From positions 260,690 to 324,689 of the forward strand of contig CAZAEW010000002.1 in NCBI GenBank assembly GCA_964484065.1: DNA of 64,000 bases. Direction: 5' to 3'. This DNA is from JAEVLT01 sp964484065 (GTDB lineage: Bacteria > Bacillota > Bacilli > Bacillales > Cytobacillaceae). Shown piece by piece: positions 35,416 to 43,900 of the stretch; position 1 is the first letter of the stretch, and every line of letters starts with the position of its first letter. The translations under genes were made by a program, and so were the position numbers. The notes below the pieces were generated by a model. The model ran no database searches, was not told the DNA's origin, and was given only the letters and a program-made list of their open reading frames with translations.

Positions 35416-36377
35416 GAAAAAAACTGCTGGATGCCTTCACAAATGCTGGTGAATCATTCCTATCGGGCCAATATTTGGCGGAAATTATTGGTTGTTCGCG
35501 CACGGCTGTATGGAAGCATATCGAGGAATTGCGCAAGGATGGGTTTGAATTAGAAGCGGTTCGAAAAAAAGGTTATCGGATTGTTCGTACCCCTGAAACG
35601 GTAACGGATGATGAAGTCAGGCTTGGATTGCAGACAAAATTCATTGGACAAAATATTTTCTATCAAGAAAGCGTTCCGTCAACTCAAAAAATTGCTCACA
35701 GGCTCGCAAATGACAGCGCTCCCGAGGGGACTGTTGTGATCGCCGAAGAGCAGCTGTCCGGAAAAGGAAGGATGGGGCGGGAATGGCACTCGCCAAAATA
35801 TACGGGCATTTGGATGAGCTTAATTCTCCGCCCAAATATATCCCTTTCGAATGCGCCGCAATTAACATTATTAGCAGCTGTTTCAGTCGTACAGGCAATT
35901 GAAGAAACAGCCGGTATACGTCCTGAAATAAAATGGCCAAATGACTTGCTGTTAAACGGGAAAAAAATAACCGGAATCCTTACTGAACTTCATGCGGAAG
36001 CGGACAGAATCCATTCTATTATTATTGGAATCGGGATTAATGTGAATCAGCAGCTGTCTGATTTTCCGGATGAATTGCATTCAATTGCCACATCATTAGC
36101 AATTGAAAAAGGGGAAAAAGTTTCCCGGGCTGCTTTAATCAGGAGTATTTTTAAACATTTTGAAAACCTGTATGTTCTTTATCTAGAGGAAGGATTTGCG
36201 CAGATAAAGCAGTTCTGGGAAACATATGCAGTCAGTATTGGGAAGCATATAAAAGCTCGTACACTAAATGAGATCATTGAAGGAAAAGCATTGGGAATTA
36301 CTAATGACGGGGTATTACAAATTCAGGACTTAAACGGCAAAATCCATCATGTTTATTCAGCGGATATCGAAATATGA
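35400..36377 (+). CDS. birA: Biotin operon repressor / biotin-protein ligase
   Basis: Activates biotin to biotinyl-AMP, attaches it to acetyl-CoA and pyruvate carboxylases, and represses biotin genes. The N-terminal winged helix (GCSRTAVWKHIEELRKDGF) is intact, so it is the repressor type. The ligase core has the biotin loop GRMGREWHSP and KWPNDLLLNGKKITGIL. GTG 35400 gives 325 residues beginning MQSEIRKKL, with AAAGGAGTG upstream; GTG 35388 overlaps that site. Last gene of the run; the pan leader follows. Confidence 0.95.
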   Translation: MQSEIRKKLLDAFTNAGESFLSGQYLAEIIGCSRTAVWKHIEELRKDGFELEAVRKKGYRIVRTPETVTDDEVRLGLQTKFIGQNIFYQESVPSTQKIAHRLANDSAPEGTVVIAEEQLSGKGRMGREWHSPKYTGIWMSLILRPNISLSNAPQLTLLAAVSVVQAIEETAGIRPEIKWPNDLLLNGKKITGILTELHAEADRIHSIIIGIGINVNQQLSDFPDELHSIATSLAIEKGEKVSRAALIRSIFKHFENLYVLYLEEGFAQIKQFWETYAVSIGKHIKARTLNEIIEGKALGITNDGVLQIQDLNGKIHHVYSADIEI

Positions 36378-36417
36378 AAGTAATTAGAATTTTCTGATAG
36401 CCAACAATGAATTTCTT

Positions 36418-36426
36418 TGCTATAAT
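36418..36426 (+). promoter_or_regulatory. Extended -10 promoter of panBCD
   Basis: TGCTATAAT is a perfect extended -10. Transcription would begin near 36433, about 255 bases before panB, so the message has a long leader. No clear -35. Confidence 0.6.
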
Positions 36427-36432
36427 TCTTTT

Positions 36433-36571
36433 GGGCGGTATCACTTAAGAACTGCACCTTTGCTAATAATAACAAAACAAGGTTCTGCCTAGATCCGCAC
36501 TACGGACCGGGACAGAGGGATGAAAGATGTAATGAGTATCGGGATCCTCTGCCTTCAGAAGGATCCTTTTT
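36433..36571 (+). promoter_or_regulatory. panBCD leader: pan-motif-like hairpin with terminator/antiterminator switch
   Basis: Hairpin 36484-36516: TCTG-CCT pairs with GGG-A-CAGA (bulged A at 36512), then an inner stem TCCG/CGGA around CACTA with another unpaired A at 36491. A single stem with bulged adenines upstream of panB is the description of the pan RNA motif of Firmicutes. Downstream, GGATCC-TCTG (36542-36551) pairs with CAGA-A-GGATCC and is followed by T residues (terminator). The 3' arm CAGAGG(G)AT (36513-36521) can instead pair with ATCCTCTG (36544-36551), which would break the terminator. This is inferred folding by eye. Confidence 0.65.
36541..36571 (+). terminator. Leader terminator upstream of panB
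   Basis: A ten-pair stem with one bulged A (GGATCCTCTG with CAGAAGGATCC) followed by five T residues. It stands about 120 bases before the panB start and more than 160 bases after birA, so it can act as birA terminator, panB attenuator, or both. Confidence 0.85.
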
Positions 36572-36689
36572 AAGTATAAGAAAGTATAAGCTGGGACTTT
36601 GAGAATTGTCCAGCTTCAGCGCTTTTCTTAATAGGAACAGCTCATTAGATCGTTTTATTTCCTCTCTATTCACTATTAGGAGGGAAAAT

Positions 36690-37526
36690 ATGAAACAGAC
36701 TACCGATTTTTTTAAAATGAAACAGAATAATGAAAAGATTGTGATGTTAACAGCCTATGATTTTCCGGCAGCAAAACAAGCTGAGCAAGGCGGAGTTGAT
36801 ATCATCCTGGTGGGAGATTCTTTAGGAATGGTCGTCCTGGGTTATGACTCAACGATCCCGGTAACCTTGGATGATATGATTCATCATACCAAAGCGGTTA
36901 AACGGGGAGCAAAGGATACCTTTATTGTTGTTGACATGCCTTTTTTGACCTACCATTTATCGAAGAATGATACCTTAAAAAACGCAGGCAGATTAATTCA
37001 AGAAACAGGTGCTCATGCTGTAAAAATTGAAGGAGCCGGTGAAGTGCTTGAAAAAATAACCGCTCTAACAAATGCAGGTATTCCAGTTTGTGCACATTTG
37101 GGGTTAACACCTCAATCTGTCGGTGTTTTAGGGGGATATAAAGTACAAGGCAAGGATGCTGAAGCAGCAAAAAAACTTTTAGAAGATGCCAAGAAATGTG
37201 AAGAAGCTGGAGCATTTATGGTCGTCCTTGAATGCGTTCCAAAGCAGCTGGCTTCAGAAGTAACAAAAGCAGTTTCGATTCCAGTAATCGGTATCGGCGC
37301 AGGAGCTGAGGTGGATGGACAAGTTCTTGTGTATCATGACATCCTAGGCTATGGTGTTGACCGTGTGCCTAAGTTTGTAAAGCAATATCATTCTCTGAAT
37401 CCATTTATTTTAGAATCGATTCAGTCCTATGTAACAGAAGTGAAAAATAAACAATTCCCCAAGGACCAGCATTCATTTACGATGAAAGAACAAGAACTAA
37501 AGGGATTGTACGGAGGCATACAATGA
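36690..37526 (+). CDS. panB: Ketopantoate hydroxymethyltransferase
   Basis: Transfers a hydroxymethyl group from methylene-tetrahydrofolate to 2-oxoisovalerate, giving ketopantoate, the first committed step of pantothenate synthesis. Family signatures are VMLTAYDFPAAK, VGDSLGMVVLGYDST (metal/substrate aspartates) and VKIEGAG. It has 278 residues. ATG 36690 has TAGGAGGGAAA upstream; the frame extends to 36606 but the added residues are not conserved. It overlaps panC by four bases (ATGA). Confidence 0.97.
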   Translation: MKQTTDFFKMKQNNEKIVMLTAYDFPAAKQAEQGGVDIILVGDSLGMVVLGYDSTIPVTLDDMIHHTKAVKRGAKDTFIVVDMPFLTYHLSKNDTLKNAGRLIQETGAHAVKIEGAGEVLEKITALTNAGIPVCAHLGLTPQSVGVLGGYKVQGKDAEAAKKLLEDAKKCEEAGAFMVVLECVPKQLASEVTKAVSIPVIGIGAGAEVDGQVLVYHDILGYGVDRVPKFVKQYHSLNPFILESIQSYVTEVKNKQFPKDQHSFTMKEQELKGLYGGIQ

Positions 37527-38377
37527 AAGTCATTACATCGGTTAAGGAACTGCAGGCAAAAGTAGCGGAAGGCAGACTGCAGTCTAAATCAATCGGATTT
37601 GTTCCAACAATGGGCTTTTTGCATGAAGGCCATTTAACCTTAATAAAAAAAGCAAGAGAAGAGAACGATATCGTGGTTTTAAGTGTTTTTGTAAACCCGT
37701 TACAGTTTGGGCCAGAGGAGGATTATGAAACCTATCCCCGCGACTTTGAACGGGATCGTTCTCTCGCAGAAAGTGAGAAAGTCGATTATCTTTTTTATCC
37801 TTCAGTTGAGGAAATGTACCCAAGCAATCCGCCTTCCGTAACCGTAATAGTTAATGAGAGAACGGATGTTTTATGCGGGAAATCCCGGCCGGGTCATTTT
37901 GACGGAGTTGCCACTGTTTTAACGAAATTATTTAATATCACAATGCCTGATCGAGCCTACTTTGGAAAAAAAGATGCTCAGCAAGTGGCTGTCGTTCACG
38001 GATTGATTGATGATTTTAATTTTCCAATCAAGCTGATCGCAGTTGATATTATCCGGGAAGAAGACGGTCTTGCAAAAAGCTCGCGCAATGTCAAGCTTCT
38101 TCCAGAAGAACGGAAACAGGCACCAGAGTTATACCGAAGCCTTCAATTGGCAAAAGAAGCAATCGATCAAGGTGAACGAAATCCAGCTGAAATTATGAAT
38201 CTGATTACCAAGAAGATTGATCATGATACCGATGGTCAGGTTGATTATGTTGAAATTTACAGCTATCCGCAGTTAAAACCTTTGAAAGAAATAACCGGAA
38301 CGATAATTATTGCCATGGCAGTAAAATTTTCGGGTGTACGGTTAATTGATAATCTTATCTTAGATATCACAAAGTAA
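37523..38377 (+). CDS. panC: Pantothenate synthetase
   Basis: ATP-dependent ligation of pantoate and beta-alanine to pantothenate. The HIGH-like signature is PTMGFLHEGHLTL near residue 28, followed by NPLQFGPEEDYETYPR and the KMSKS-like KSSRNVKL loop. It has 284 residues. The ATG overlaps the panB stop; panD follows after 24 bases with its own AGGAGGAAAAA site. Confidence 0.97.
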   Translation: MKVITSVKELQAKVAEGRLQSKSIGFVPTMGFLHEGHLTLIKKAREENDIVVLSVFVNPLQFGPEEDYETYPRDFERDRSLAESEKVDYLFYPSVEEMYPSNPPSVTVIVNERTDVLCGKSRPGHFDGVATVLTKLFNITMPDRAYFGKKDAQQVAVVHGLIDDFNFPIKLIAVDIIREEDGLAKSSRNVKLLPEERKQAPELYRSLQLAKEAIDQGERNPAEIMNLITKKIDHDTDGQVDYVEIYSYPQLKPLKEITGTIIIAMAVKFSGVRLIDNLILDITK

Positions 38378-38401
38378 TGGAATTTTAGGAGGAAAAAATC
38401 T

Positions 38402-38785
38402 ATGTTTCGCACCTTGATGAATGGGAAAATCCATCGTGCCACTGTTACGGAAGCAAACTTAAATTATGTTGGCAGTATTACCATTGATGAGGATTTATTA
38501 GATGCAGTAGGGATGGCTGCGAATGAAAAAGTGGCGATTGTCAATAATAACAATGGGGCACGTTTAGAAACCTATATTATCCCTGGAGAAAGAGGCAGCG
38601 GTGTTGTTTGTTTAAACGGAGCGGCTGCCCGCCTTGTTCAGCCGGGGGATATCGTCATCATTATTTCTTATGTTTTAGTACCGGATGAAAAAGTTAAAGA
38701 CCATAAACCAAAAGTGGCCATCATGGATGAAAACAACCGGATAAAAGAACTTCTTTATGCTGAACCTGCTCATACCATTCTTTAA
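38402..38785 (+). CDS. panD: Aspartate 1-decarboxylase (pyruvoyl enzyme)
   Basis: Decarboxylates aspartate to beta-alanine for pantothenate. Synthesised as a 127-residue precursor that cleaves itself between G24 and S25 (YVGSITID), turning the serine into the pyruvoyl cofactor. Other motifs are HRATVTEANLNY and the NNNNGARLETY loop. ATG start with AGGAGGAAAAA upstream. Last gene of panBCD; a terminator overlaps its stop. Confidence 0.97.
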   Translation: MFRTLMNGKIHRATVTEANLNYVGSITIDEDLLDAVGMAANEKVAIVNNNNGARLETYIIPGERGSGVVCLNGAAARLVQPGDIVIIISYVLVPDEKVKDHKPKVAIMDENNRIKELLYAEPAHTIL

Positions 38786-38811
38786 TCCCCATTTAATGGG
38801 GATTTTTATTT
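38784..38811 (+). terminator. Terminator after panD
   Basis: AATCCCCAT pairs with ATGGGGATT, followed by TTTATTTT. Confidence 0.9.
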
Positions 38812-38907
38812 TCCAAGTATGATTAAAAAGATATAAATTCAATAGATTCTTTCTCTTTTTACCGATTTTATGATACCTTTTGTTATGTGAAGGTAAGGTG
38901 CTTAAAC

Positions 38908-41703
38908 ATGTTAAATCGATTTGTTGTTGTTGATTTAGAGACAACAGGAAACTCGCCCAAAAAAGGCGATAAAATTATTCAAGTGGCAGCGGTAGTGGTG
39001 GAGGACGGGCAAATTACGGAGACTTTTTCATCGTTCGTGAATCCCTGCCAGCCAATCCCTGCTTTTATTGAGGAATTGACAGGAATTAATGATGAAATGG
39101 TCAAGAATGCTCCGCTTTTTTCTGAAATTGCCCCAAAGGTCATGTCATTATTGGGAGATACCTATTTTGTCGCCCATAATGTTTTATTTGATTTATCATT
39201 TCTTCAGAATGAATTGACCCAGTCTGGCTATAACGGATTTTACGGACCCCTTCTTGATACTGTTGAAATGGCAAGAATCCTTTATCCGACTGCAGATGGC
39301 TATAAGCTTTCTGATTTAGCAGTACAGGAAAACTTGATGCACGACCGCCCGCATCAAGCGGATAGCGATGCCTTAGTAACGGCTGAGCTCCTTTTGCTGC
39401 TTTTAAATAAAATATCACAACTTCCCAGGAAAACATTGTCACAGCTTGCAGAGCTTTCTGGAGGATTAAAAAGTGACTTGCAGCAATTATTGTCGGAAAT
39501 ACTGTTGCAAAAAGAAAAAACAGTGGAAGAGCTGAACGCGGAAATCGAAATTTTTCAAGGGATAGCTTTAAAAAAGATTCAATCCAGGGACATGGGGACG
39601 GTCAAGGAAGCAGTTGCCAGGTTTCCTTTTTTAGACCAGGAAAAAATTGAAATTCTTGAAAAGGCGTTTAAACCTTTCGAAAAGAGGCAAGGACAATTTG
39701 TCATGATGGACGGGGTATACAATGCTTTTTCAAACCAAAGCCATTTGATTATTGAAGCGGGGACAGGAGTAGGAAAATCGATTGGCTACCTGCTGCCTGC
39801 AGCCTATTTTTCTCATCAAACGGAAACTCAGGTCATTATTAGCACACATACGATTCAACTGCAAGAACAGCTAATACAGAAGGAGATTCCTGTATTGCAA
39901 AGGATTGTTCCATTTCCAATCACAGCAGTCCTTTTAAAAGGAAAGGAACATTATATAAACTTGGAAAGGTTTAGTCAAACCTTATACGATGATAATGATA
40001 ATTATGATACAATTTTAACCAAAATGCAGATTCTCATTTGGCTTTTAGAAACAGGCACCGGCGATAAAGATGAACTAAATCTATCGAGCGGTGGCCAAAT
40101 TTACTGGAATAAAATCAAATTAGATAACACCTCCCGTCAAACAAAAACATGGATGGAGAGAGATTTTTATCTCAGAGCCAAAAAAAAGGCAGAACGGGCA
40201 AACTTGATCATTACCAATCATTCCTTATTATTAAGCGATCTTAGCACCCAAAATTCAATCTTGCCACAATATAGCTATGCCATTATTGATGAAGGCCATC
40301 ATCTCGAAAAGGCAGCTGCAAACTATTTTGGCCGTAAGCTGGATTACTTAGGTTTACGATTGTTTTTTAGCCAGATTGGGCTTTACGAGCAAAAACAGTT
40401 ATTTTTCCAACTGGAGATGCAGGTGGAAAGACTTCAGGATGATCGGGATGAACTGATTCACTCTTTTGAGCTAAACCGGCTGATGGGCGAACTTTTTTAC
40501 GAGGTGGACGAGTTTTTTAGACTTACCTCTCTTTATGCACAAAAAAGCCCGGCAAATAAAAAACAACCCCAGCGGTTAAGGGTTCGTTTCAACCCCCGCA
40601 GCAAAGAATCATCTGCCATGATTTTTTGCGCAGAACGATTGGTATTTTTGCTGAAAGACGTTCATGATCATTTTCAAAAAAGAATCGGCTTAATGGAGAG
40701 ATATATTCGATCCCTTTCGGAGGAACAAAAGAAGGTTCTGATCCAAATGGGTTCCATTTTAGCTGAAATCAAAGAAATTTGGGAAACATTTCAGGAAGCC
40801 ATCTTAACAGAGTCGGATAACGTGAAATGGGTGGAGATGGATCTCAGGGCACCGCAGAATGTTACAACCATCACAATGATGCCGCCTTCTGCCGCACATT
40901 TTCTTAAAAAGGATTTGTTTGGAAGCAAGAAAAGTGTCGTGATTACGTCAGCAACCCTAACGGTCAATCAATCCTACCATTATGTTCTCAAAGAATTAGG
41001 CTTAGCGGATGGTTCCATTCATGAATTGAGTATACCATCGCCTTTTAATTATAAAAAACAGGTTCAGCTCCTGATTCCAACGGATTTACCGGAAGTAAAT
41101 ATGGTAGAATTGGACGAATATGTCATTGCGATAACGGAACATATTATTTCAATTGCAGAGGCAACAAAAGGAAGAATGCTACTGCTTTTTACCTCACATG
41201 AAATGCTTAAGAAAACCTATGAGCTCATTAAAGAGAGCGGCTTTTTAAATGACTTTGCCATTATTGCCCAAGGAATCACAAGCGGCAGCCAAACGAGGCT
41301 GACAAGAAATTTCCAGCGCTATGAAAAGGCTATTTTGCTTGGTACAAGCAGCTTTTGGGAGGGAGTCGATATACCCGGAGAAGATTTATCCTGTTTAGTT
41401 ATTGTCAGACTGCCGTTCAGTTCTCCTGATGACCCATACACAGAGGCTAAATGTGAATTAATTAAAAAACAAGGCGGGAACCCTTTTATGGAGTTTTCCC
41501 TGCCTGAGGCCATCTTAAGATTTAAACAGGGATTTGGAAGACTGATTCGAACAGAAAAGGATCGTGGAATCATCGTCGTTTTTGATAAGAGAATTGTTTC
41601 CACAAAGTATGGCTATGCTTTTTTTAAATCAATACCAGATGTCCCCGTAAAAAAAGGGGGAATTGATGAATTAATTCGGGTCATACAAGAATGGTTATGT
41701 TAA
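38908..41703 (+). CDS. dinG: DinG: 3'-5' exonuclease-helicase fusion
   Basis: A 931-residue protein. Residues 1-170 are a DnaQ-like DEDD exonuclease (VVVDLETTG, then HNVLFDLSFL and HQADSDALV). The rest is a DinG/XPD-type superfamily 2 module with Walker A AGTGVGKS, DEGH, VITSATL and a C-terminal QGFGRLIR. The iron-sulfur cysteines of E. coli DinG are absent from the segment after the DEAH-less insertion, as in other Gram-positive DinG proteins, which are reported to act mainly as nucleases. ATG 38908 follows AAGGTAAGGTG; GTG 38887 in frame is unlikely. Confidence 0.95.
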   Translation: MLNRFVVVDLETTGNSPKKGDKIIQVAAVVVEDGQITETFSSFVNPCQPIPAFIEELTGINDEMVKNAPLFSEIAPKVMSLLGDTYFVAHNVLFDLSFLQNELTQSGYNGFYGPLLDTVEMARILYPTADGYKLSDLAVQENLMHDRPHQADSDALVTAELLLLLLNKISQLPRKTLSQLAELSGGLKSDLQQLLSEILLQKEKTVEELNAEIEIFQGIALKKIQSRDMGTVKEAVARFPFLDQEKIEILEKAFKPFEKRQGQFVMMDGVYNAFSNQSHLIIEAGTGVGKSIGYLLPAAYFSHQTETQVIISTHTIQLQEQLIQKEIPVLQRIVPFPITAVLLKGKEHYINLERFSQTLYDDNDNYDTILTKMQILIWLLETGTGDKDELNLSSGGQIYWNKIKLDNTSRQTKTWMERDFYLRAKKKAERANLIITNHSLLLSDLSTQNSILPQYSYAIIDEGHHLEKAAANYFGRKLDYLGLRLFFSQIGLYEQKQLFFQLEMQVERLQDDRDELIHSFELNRLMGELFYEVDEFFRLTSLYAQKSPANKKQPQRLRVRFNPRSKESSAMIFCAERLVFLLKDVHDHFQKRIGLMERYIRSLSEEQKKVLIQMGSILAEIKEIWETFQEAILTESDNVKWVEMDLRAPQNVTTITMMPPSAAHFLKKDLFGSKKSVVITSATLTVNQSYHYVLKELGLADGSIHELSIPSPFNYKKQVQLLIPTDLPEVNMVELDEYVIAITEHIISIAEATKGRMLLLFTSHEMLKKTYELIKESGFLNDFAIIAQGITSGSQTRLTRNFQRYEKAILLGTSSFWEGVDIPGEDLSCLVIVRLPFSSPDDPYTEAKCELIKKQGGNPFMEFSLPEAILRFKQGFGRLIRTEKDRGIIVVFDKRIVSTKYGYAFFKSIPDVPVKKGGIDELIRVIQEWLC

Positions 41704-41846
41704 AATGGGTATCGTTATAAACATCAGGATGGATGAATCAGCTGCTCACGTACTGAAAATCAAATCTTTCCAAGAAAATGATTCATTAAATGGACAAAAA
41801 GTTTGATAAATCAGTATCTTTAGGTAGCCAAATTGTTTTCACCTGA

Positions 41847-41852
41847 TATAAT
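41847..41852 (+). promoter_or_regulatory. Extended -10 promoter of ypmA-ypmB
   Basis: TGATATAAT (41844-41852) is an extended -10 element 73 bases before ypmA. Confidence 0.5.
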
Positions 41853-41924
41853 GTTTTAGTAGCATCCTTTGTTAACCAAGCAGCTTACTTAAATTATTAT
41901 GTAATTAAAGGTGGAATTTTCTAT

Positions 41925-42095
41925 ATGGAAGCGAATATTGAAATTCTTTCAACAGTTAAAATCCAGAATAACCCCGATTTATATAAAATTGTGGATACTT
42001 TAAACCGAACCTTAAATGAAAAAAATCTCAAGTTTGGTCTTGCTTTAGATCACGAAGACCAAAATAAGGCGATTTTTACCATTTATCATACATAG
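41925..42095 (+). CDS. ypmA: Small conserved protein YpmA (DUF4264)
   Basis: A 56-residue protein, too short for many gene finders. It begins MEANIEILSTVKIQNNPDLY and ends KAIFTIYHT, almost the same as B. subtilis YpmA (56 residues). Function unknown. AAAGGTGG lies about ten bases before the ATG. It is followed after 14 bases by ypmB and lies between dinG and aspB, the conserved Bacillus order. Confidence 0.92.
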   Translation: MEANIEILSTVKIQNNPDLYKIVDTLNRTLNEKNLKFGLALDHEDQNKAIFTIYHT

Positions 42096-42109
42096 AGAAG
42101 TGTAAAAAA

Positions 42110-42583
42110 ATGAAAAAATGGATTATTTTAATCAGTGGAATCGTCATTATAATGGCCGGAATTTTAATCAGCGTATATTTACGGGCCATCGAACCAATTA
42201 ATAATGCTGAGAAAAAAGCGGTAGCCATGGCCGAAAAAAAAGTTCATATTCGCAAAGTAGATAAATTTCACGTCTATCATGGAAATGAAACCGTTGATGT
42301 GATTGAGGGTAAGGATAAAAAGGGTAATAAAATTATTGTTTGGATACCTGAAAAAAGTAAGCAAGTGATTGTTAAAAAAGCAAGCAGCGGCTTAACAGAG
42401 CAGGAGGCCATCGGGAAGCTTGAACAATCTGTTCACCCCAAAAAAATTATTTCCGTCCGCCTAGGAATGGAGAAAAATATTCCATTTTGGGAGATCTACT
42501 ACACCTCTGATAATAATTTAATAAATTATTATTATATACATTTTCAAACAGGCGAATGGTTAAAAAAGATTGAAAATTTATAG
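42110..42583 (+). CDS. ypmB: Membrane-anchored protein YpmB (DUF5590 / PepSY-like)
   Basis: A 157-residue protein with an N-terminal membrane anchor (WIILISGIVIIMAGILISVYL) and an extracytoplasmic domain of two small repeats related to the PepSY fold (AEKKAVAMAEKK and LTEQEAIGKLEQSVHP helices, each followed by strands). Function unknown. The start ATG follows GAGAAGTG. Located between ypmA and aspB as in B. subtilis. Confidence 0.9.
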   Translation: MKKWIILISGIVIIMAGILISVYLRAIEPINNAEKKAVAMAEKKVHIRKVDKFHVYHGNETVDVIEGKDKKGNKIIVWIPEKSKQVIVKKASSGLTEQEAIGKLEQSVHPKKIISVRLGMEKNIPFWEIYYTSDNNLINYYYIHFQTGEWLKKIENL

Positions 42584-42611
42584 TATTTTTTAGAGAATGG
42601 AGGAATTTAGC

Positions 42612-43799
42612 ATGGAAGTTAAACTAGCGAAGCGGGTATTGTCTCTTACCCCGTCAACCACTTTGGCCATAACAGCAAAGGCAAAAGAATTAAAAGAGCA
42701 AGGAGTAGATGTGATCGGTCTTGGAGCAGGGGAACCGGATTTTAATACACCTCAGCATATTATTGAAGCGGCATATAAATCAATGATTGAAGGGCAGACC
42801 AAATATACTCCGTCTGCCGGGCTGCCAGCCTTAAAAAAGGCTATCATTAAAAAATTCCAGGATGACCAGGGAATTGAGTACCAGCCGGGTGAAATCATTG
42901 TCGGCAACGGAGCAAAACATGTTCTGTACACATTATTTCAGGTGATCCTGGATGAGGGCGATGAAGTCATCATTCCGACCCCGTACTGGGTAAGTTATCC
43001 GGAGCAGGTTAAATTAGCCGGAGGGAAGCCAGTTTATGTAGAAGGAATTGAAAGTAATCACTTCAAAATTACTGCTCAGCAATTGAGGGAAGCTATAACC
43101 GAGAAAACAAGAGCTGTCATTATTAATTCACCTAGCAATCCTACTGGTGTTTTGTACACGTCAGAAGAATTGCTTGAATTAGGTAAAGTATGCCTTGAAA
43201 AAAATATTTTGATTGTCTCGGATGAAATTTATGAAAAGCTGATCTACGGCGGTAATAAGCATGTATCAATTGCACAGTTGTCTCCTGAATTAAAAGAACA
43301 AACGATCATCATTAATGGTGTGTCAAAGTCTCATTCTATGACAGGCTGGAGAATTGGTTACGCTGCTGGTAATGCTCAAATTATCAAAGCGATGACGAAT
43401 CTTGCCAGTCACAGCACATCAAACCCGACAACTTCTGCCCAATATGCGGCAATTGCTGCATATACCGGTTCACAGGAACCGGTAGAAGAAATGCGCAAGG
43501 CTTTTGAACAACGATTAAATATTATTTATGATAAACTGGTTTCAATTCCAGGTTTTTCATGTGTTAAACCGCAGGGTGCTTTTTACTTGTACCCTAATGT
43601 TAAGGAAGCTGCAAAATTAACTGGATTTAATACCGTTGATGAATTTGTCGGAGCACTGCTCGTTGAAGCAAAAGTGGCGGTTGTACCTGGTTCTGGATTC
43701 GGTACTCCTGATAATATTCGCCTTTCATATGCGACTTCATTGGAGCTTTTAGAGAAAGCGATTGAAAGAATCCGCACGTACGTAACTGAAAAAATGTAA
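42612..43799 (+). CDS. aspB: Aspartate aminotransferase, class I fold type
   Basis: PLP enzyme that interconverts oxaloacetate/glutamate and aspartate/2-oxoglutarate. Signatures include GAGEPDFNTP near the start, NSPSNPTG, SDEIYEKLIYGG and the Schiff-base lysine in INGVSKSHSMTGWRIGY. It has 395 residues. ATG 42612 follows GGAGGA by seven bases; the in-frame ATG 42597 lies before that site. It supplies aspartate for lysine and pantothenate branches encoded nearby (dapB, panD). Confidence 0.95.
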   Translation: MEVKLAKRVLSLTPSTTLAITAKAKELKEQGVDVIGLGAGEPDFNTPQHIIEAAYKSMIEGQTKYTPSAGLPALKKAIIKKFQDDQGIEYQPGEIIVGNGAKHVLYTLFQVILDEGDEVIIPTPYWVSYPEQVKLAGGKPVYVEGIESNHFKITAQQLREAITEKTRAVIINSPSNPTGVLYTSEELLELGKVCLEKNILIVSDEIYEKLIYGGNKHVSIAQLSPELKEQTIIINGVSKSHSMTGWRIGYAAGNAQIIKAMTNLASHSTSNPTTSAQYAAIAAYTGSQEPVEEMRKAFEQRLNIIYDKLVSIPGFSCVKPQGAFYLYPNVKEAAKLTGFNTVDEFVGALLVEAKVAVVPGSGFGTPDNIRLSYATSLELLEKAIERIRTYVTEKM

Positions 43800-43804
43800 A
43801 AAAT

Positions 43805-43835
43805 AAAAAGTCTGCCTCTGCAGGCTTTTTATTTT
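43805..43835 (+). terminator. Terminator after aspB
   Basis: AAAAGTCTGC pairs with GCAGGCTTTT (one G-T pair) around CTCT, followed by T-rich sequence. Confidence 0.85.
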
Positions 43836-43870
43836 ACAATTTCTTTCACCTTAACCGGAAGTTCATGTTC

Positions 43871-43879
43871 ATGGTATAC
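43871..43879 (+). promoter_or_regulatory. Extended -10 promoter of dnaD
   Basis: TGGTATACT lies 21 bases before the dnaD start and directly before its GGAGGTG site. No distinct -35. Confidence 0.45.
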
Positions 43880-43900
43880 TGTAATGGAGGTGTTCTGAAG

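Larger units (their letters stand above)
36378..36689 (+). other. Intergenic region birA-panB (312 bases)
   Basis: Contains, in order, an extended -10 promoter, a structured leader with a terminator, and a second hairpin AAGCTGGGAC (36588-36597) / GTCCAGCTT (36608-36616) followed by CAGCGC. No gene is seen. Confidence 0.7.

Noticed and set aside
41705..41806. A 33-codon frame directly after dinG
   Set aside because: No ribosome binding site precedes it, the sequence resembles nothing known, and it lies between the dinG stop and the ypmA promoter.
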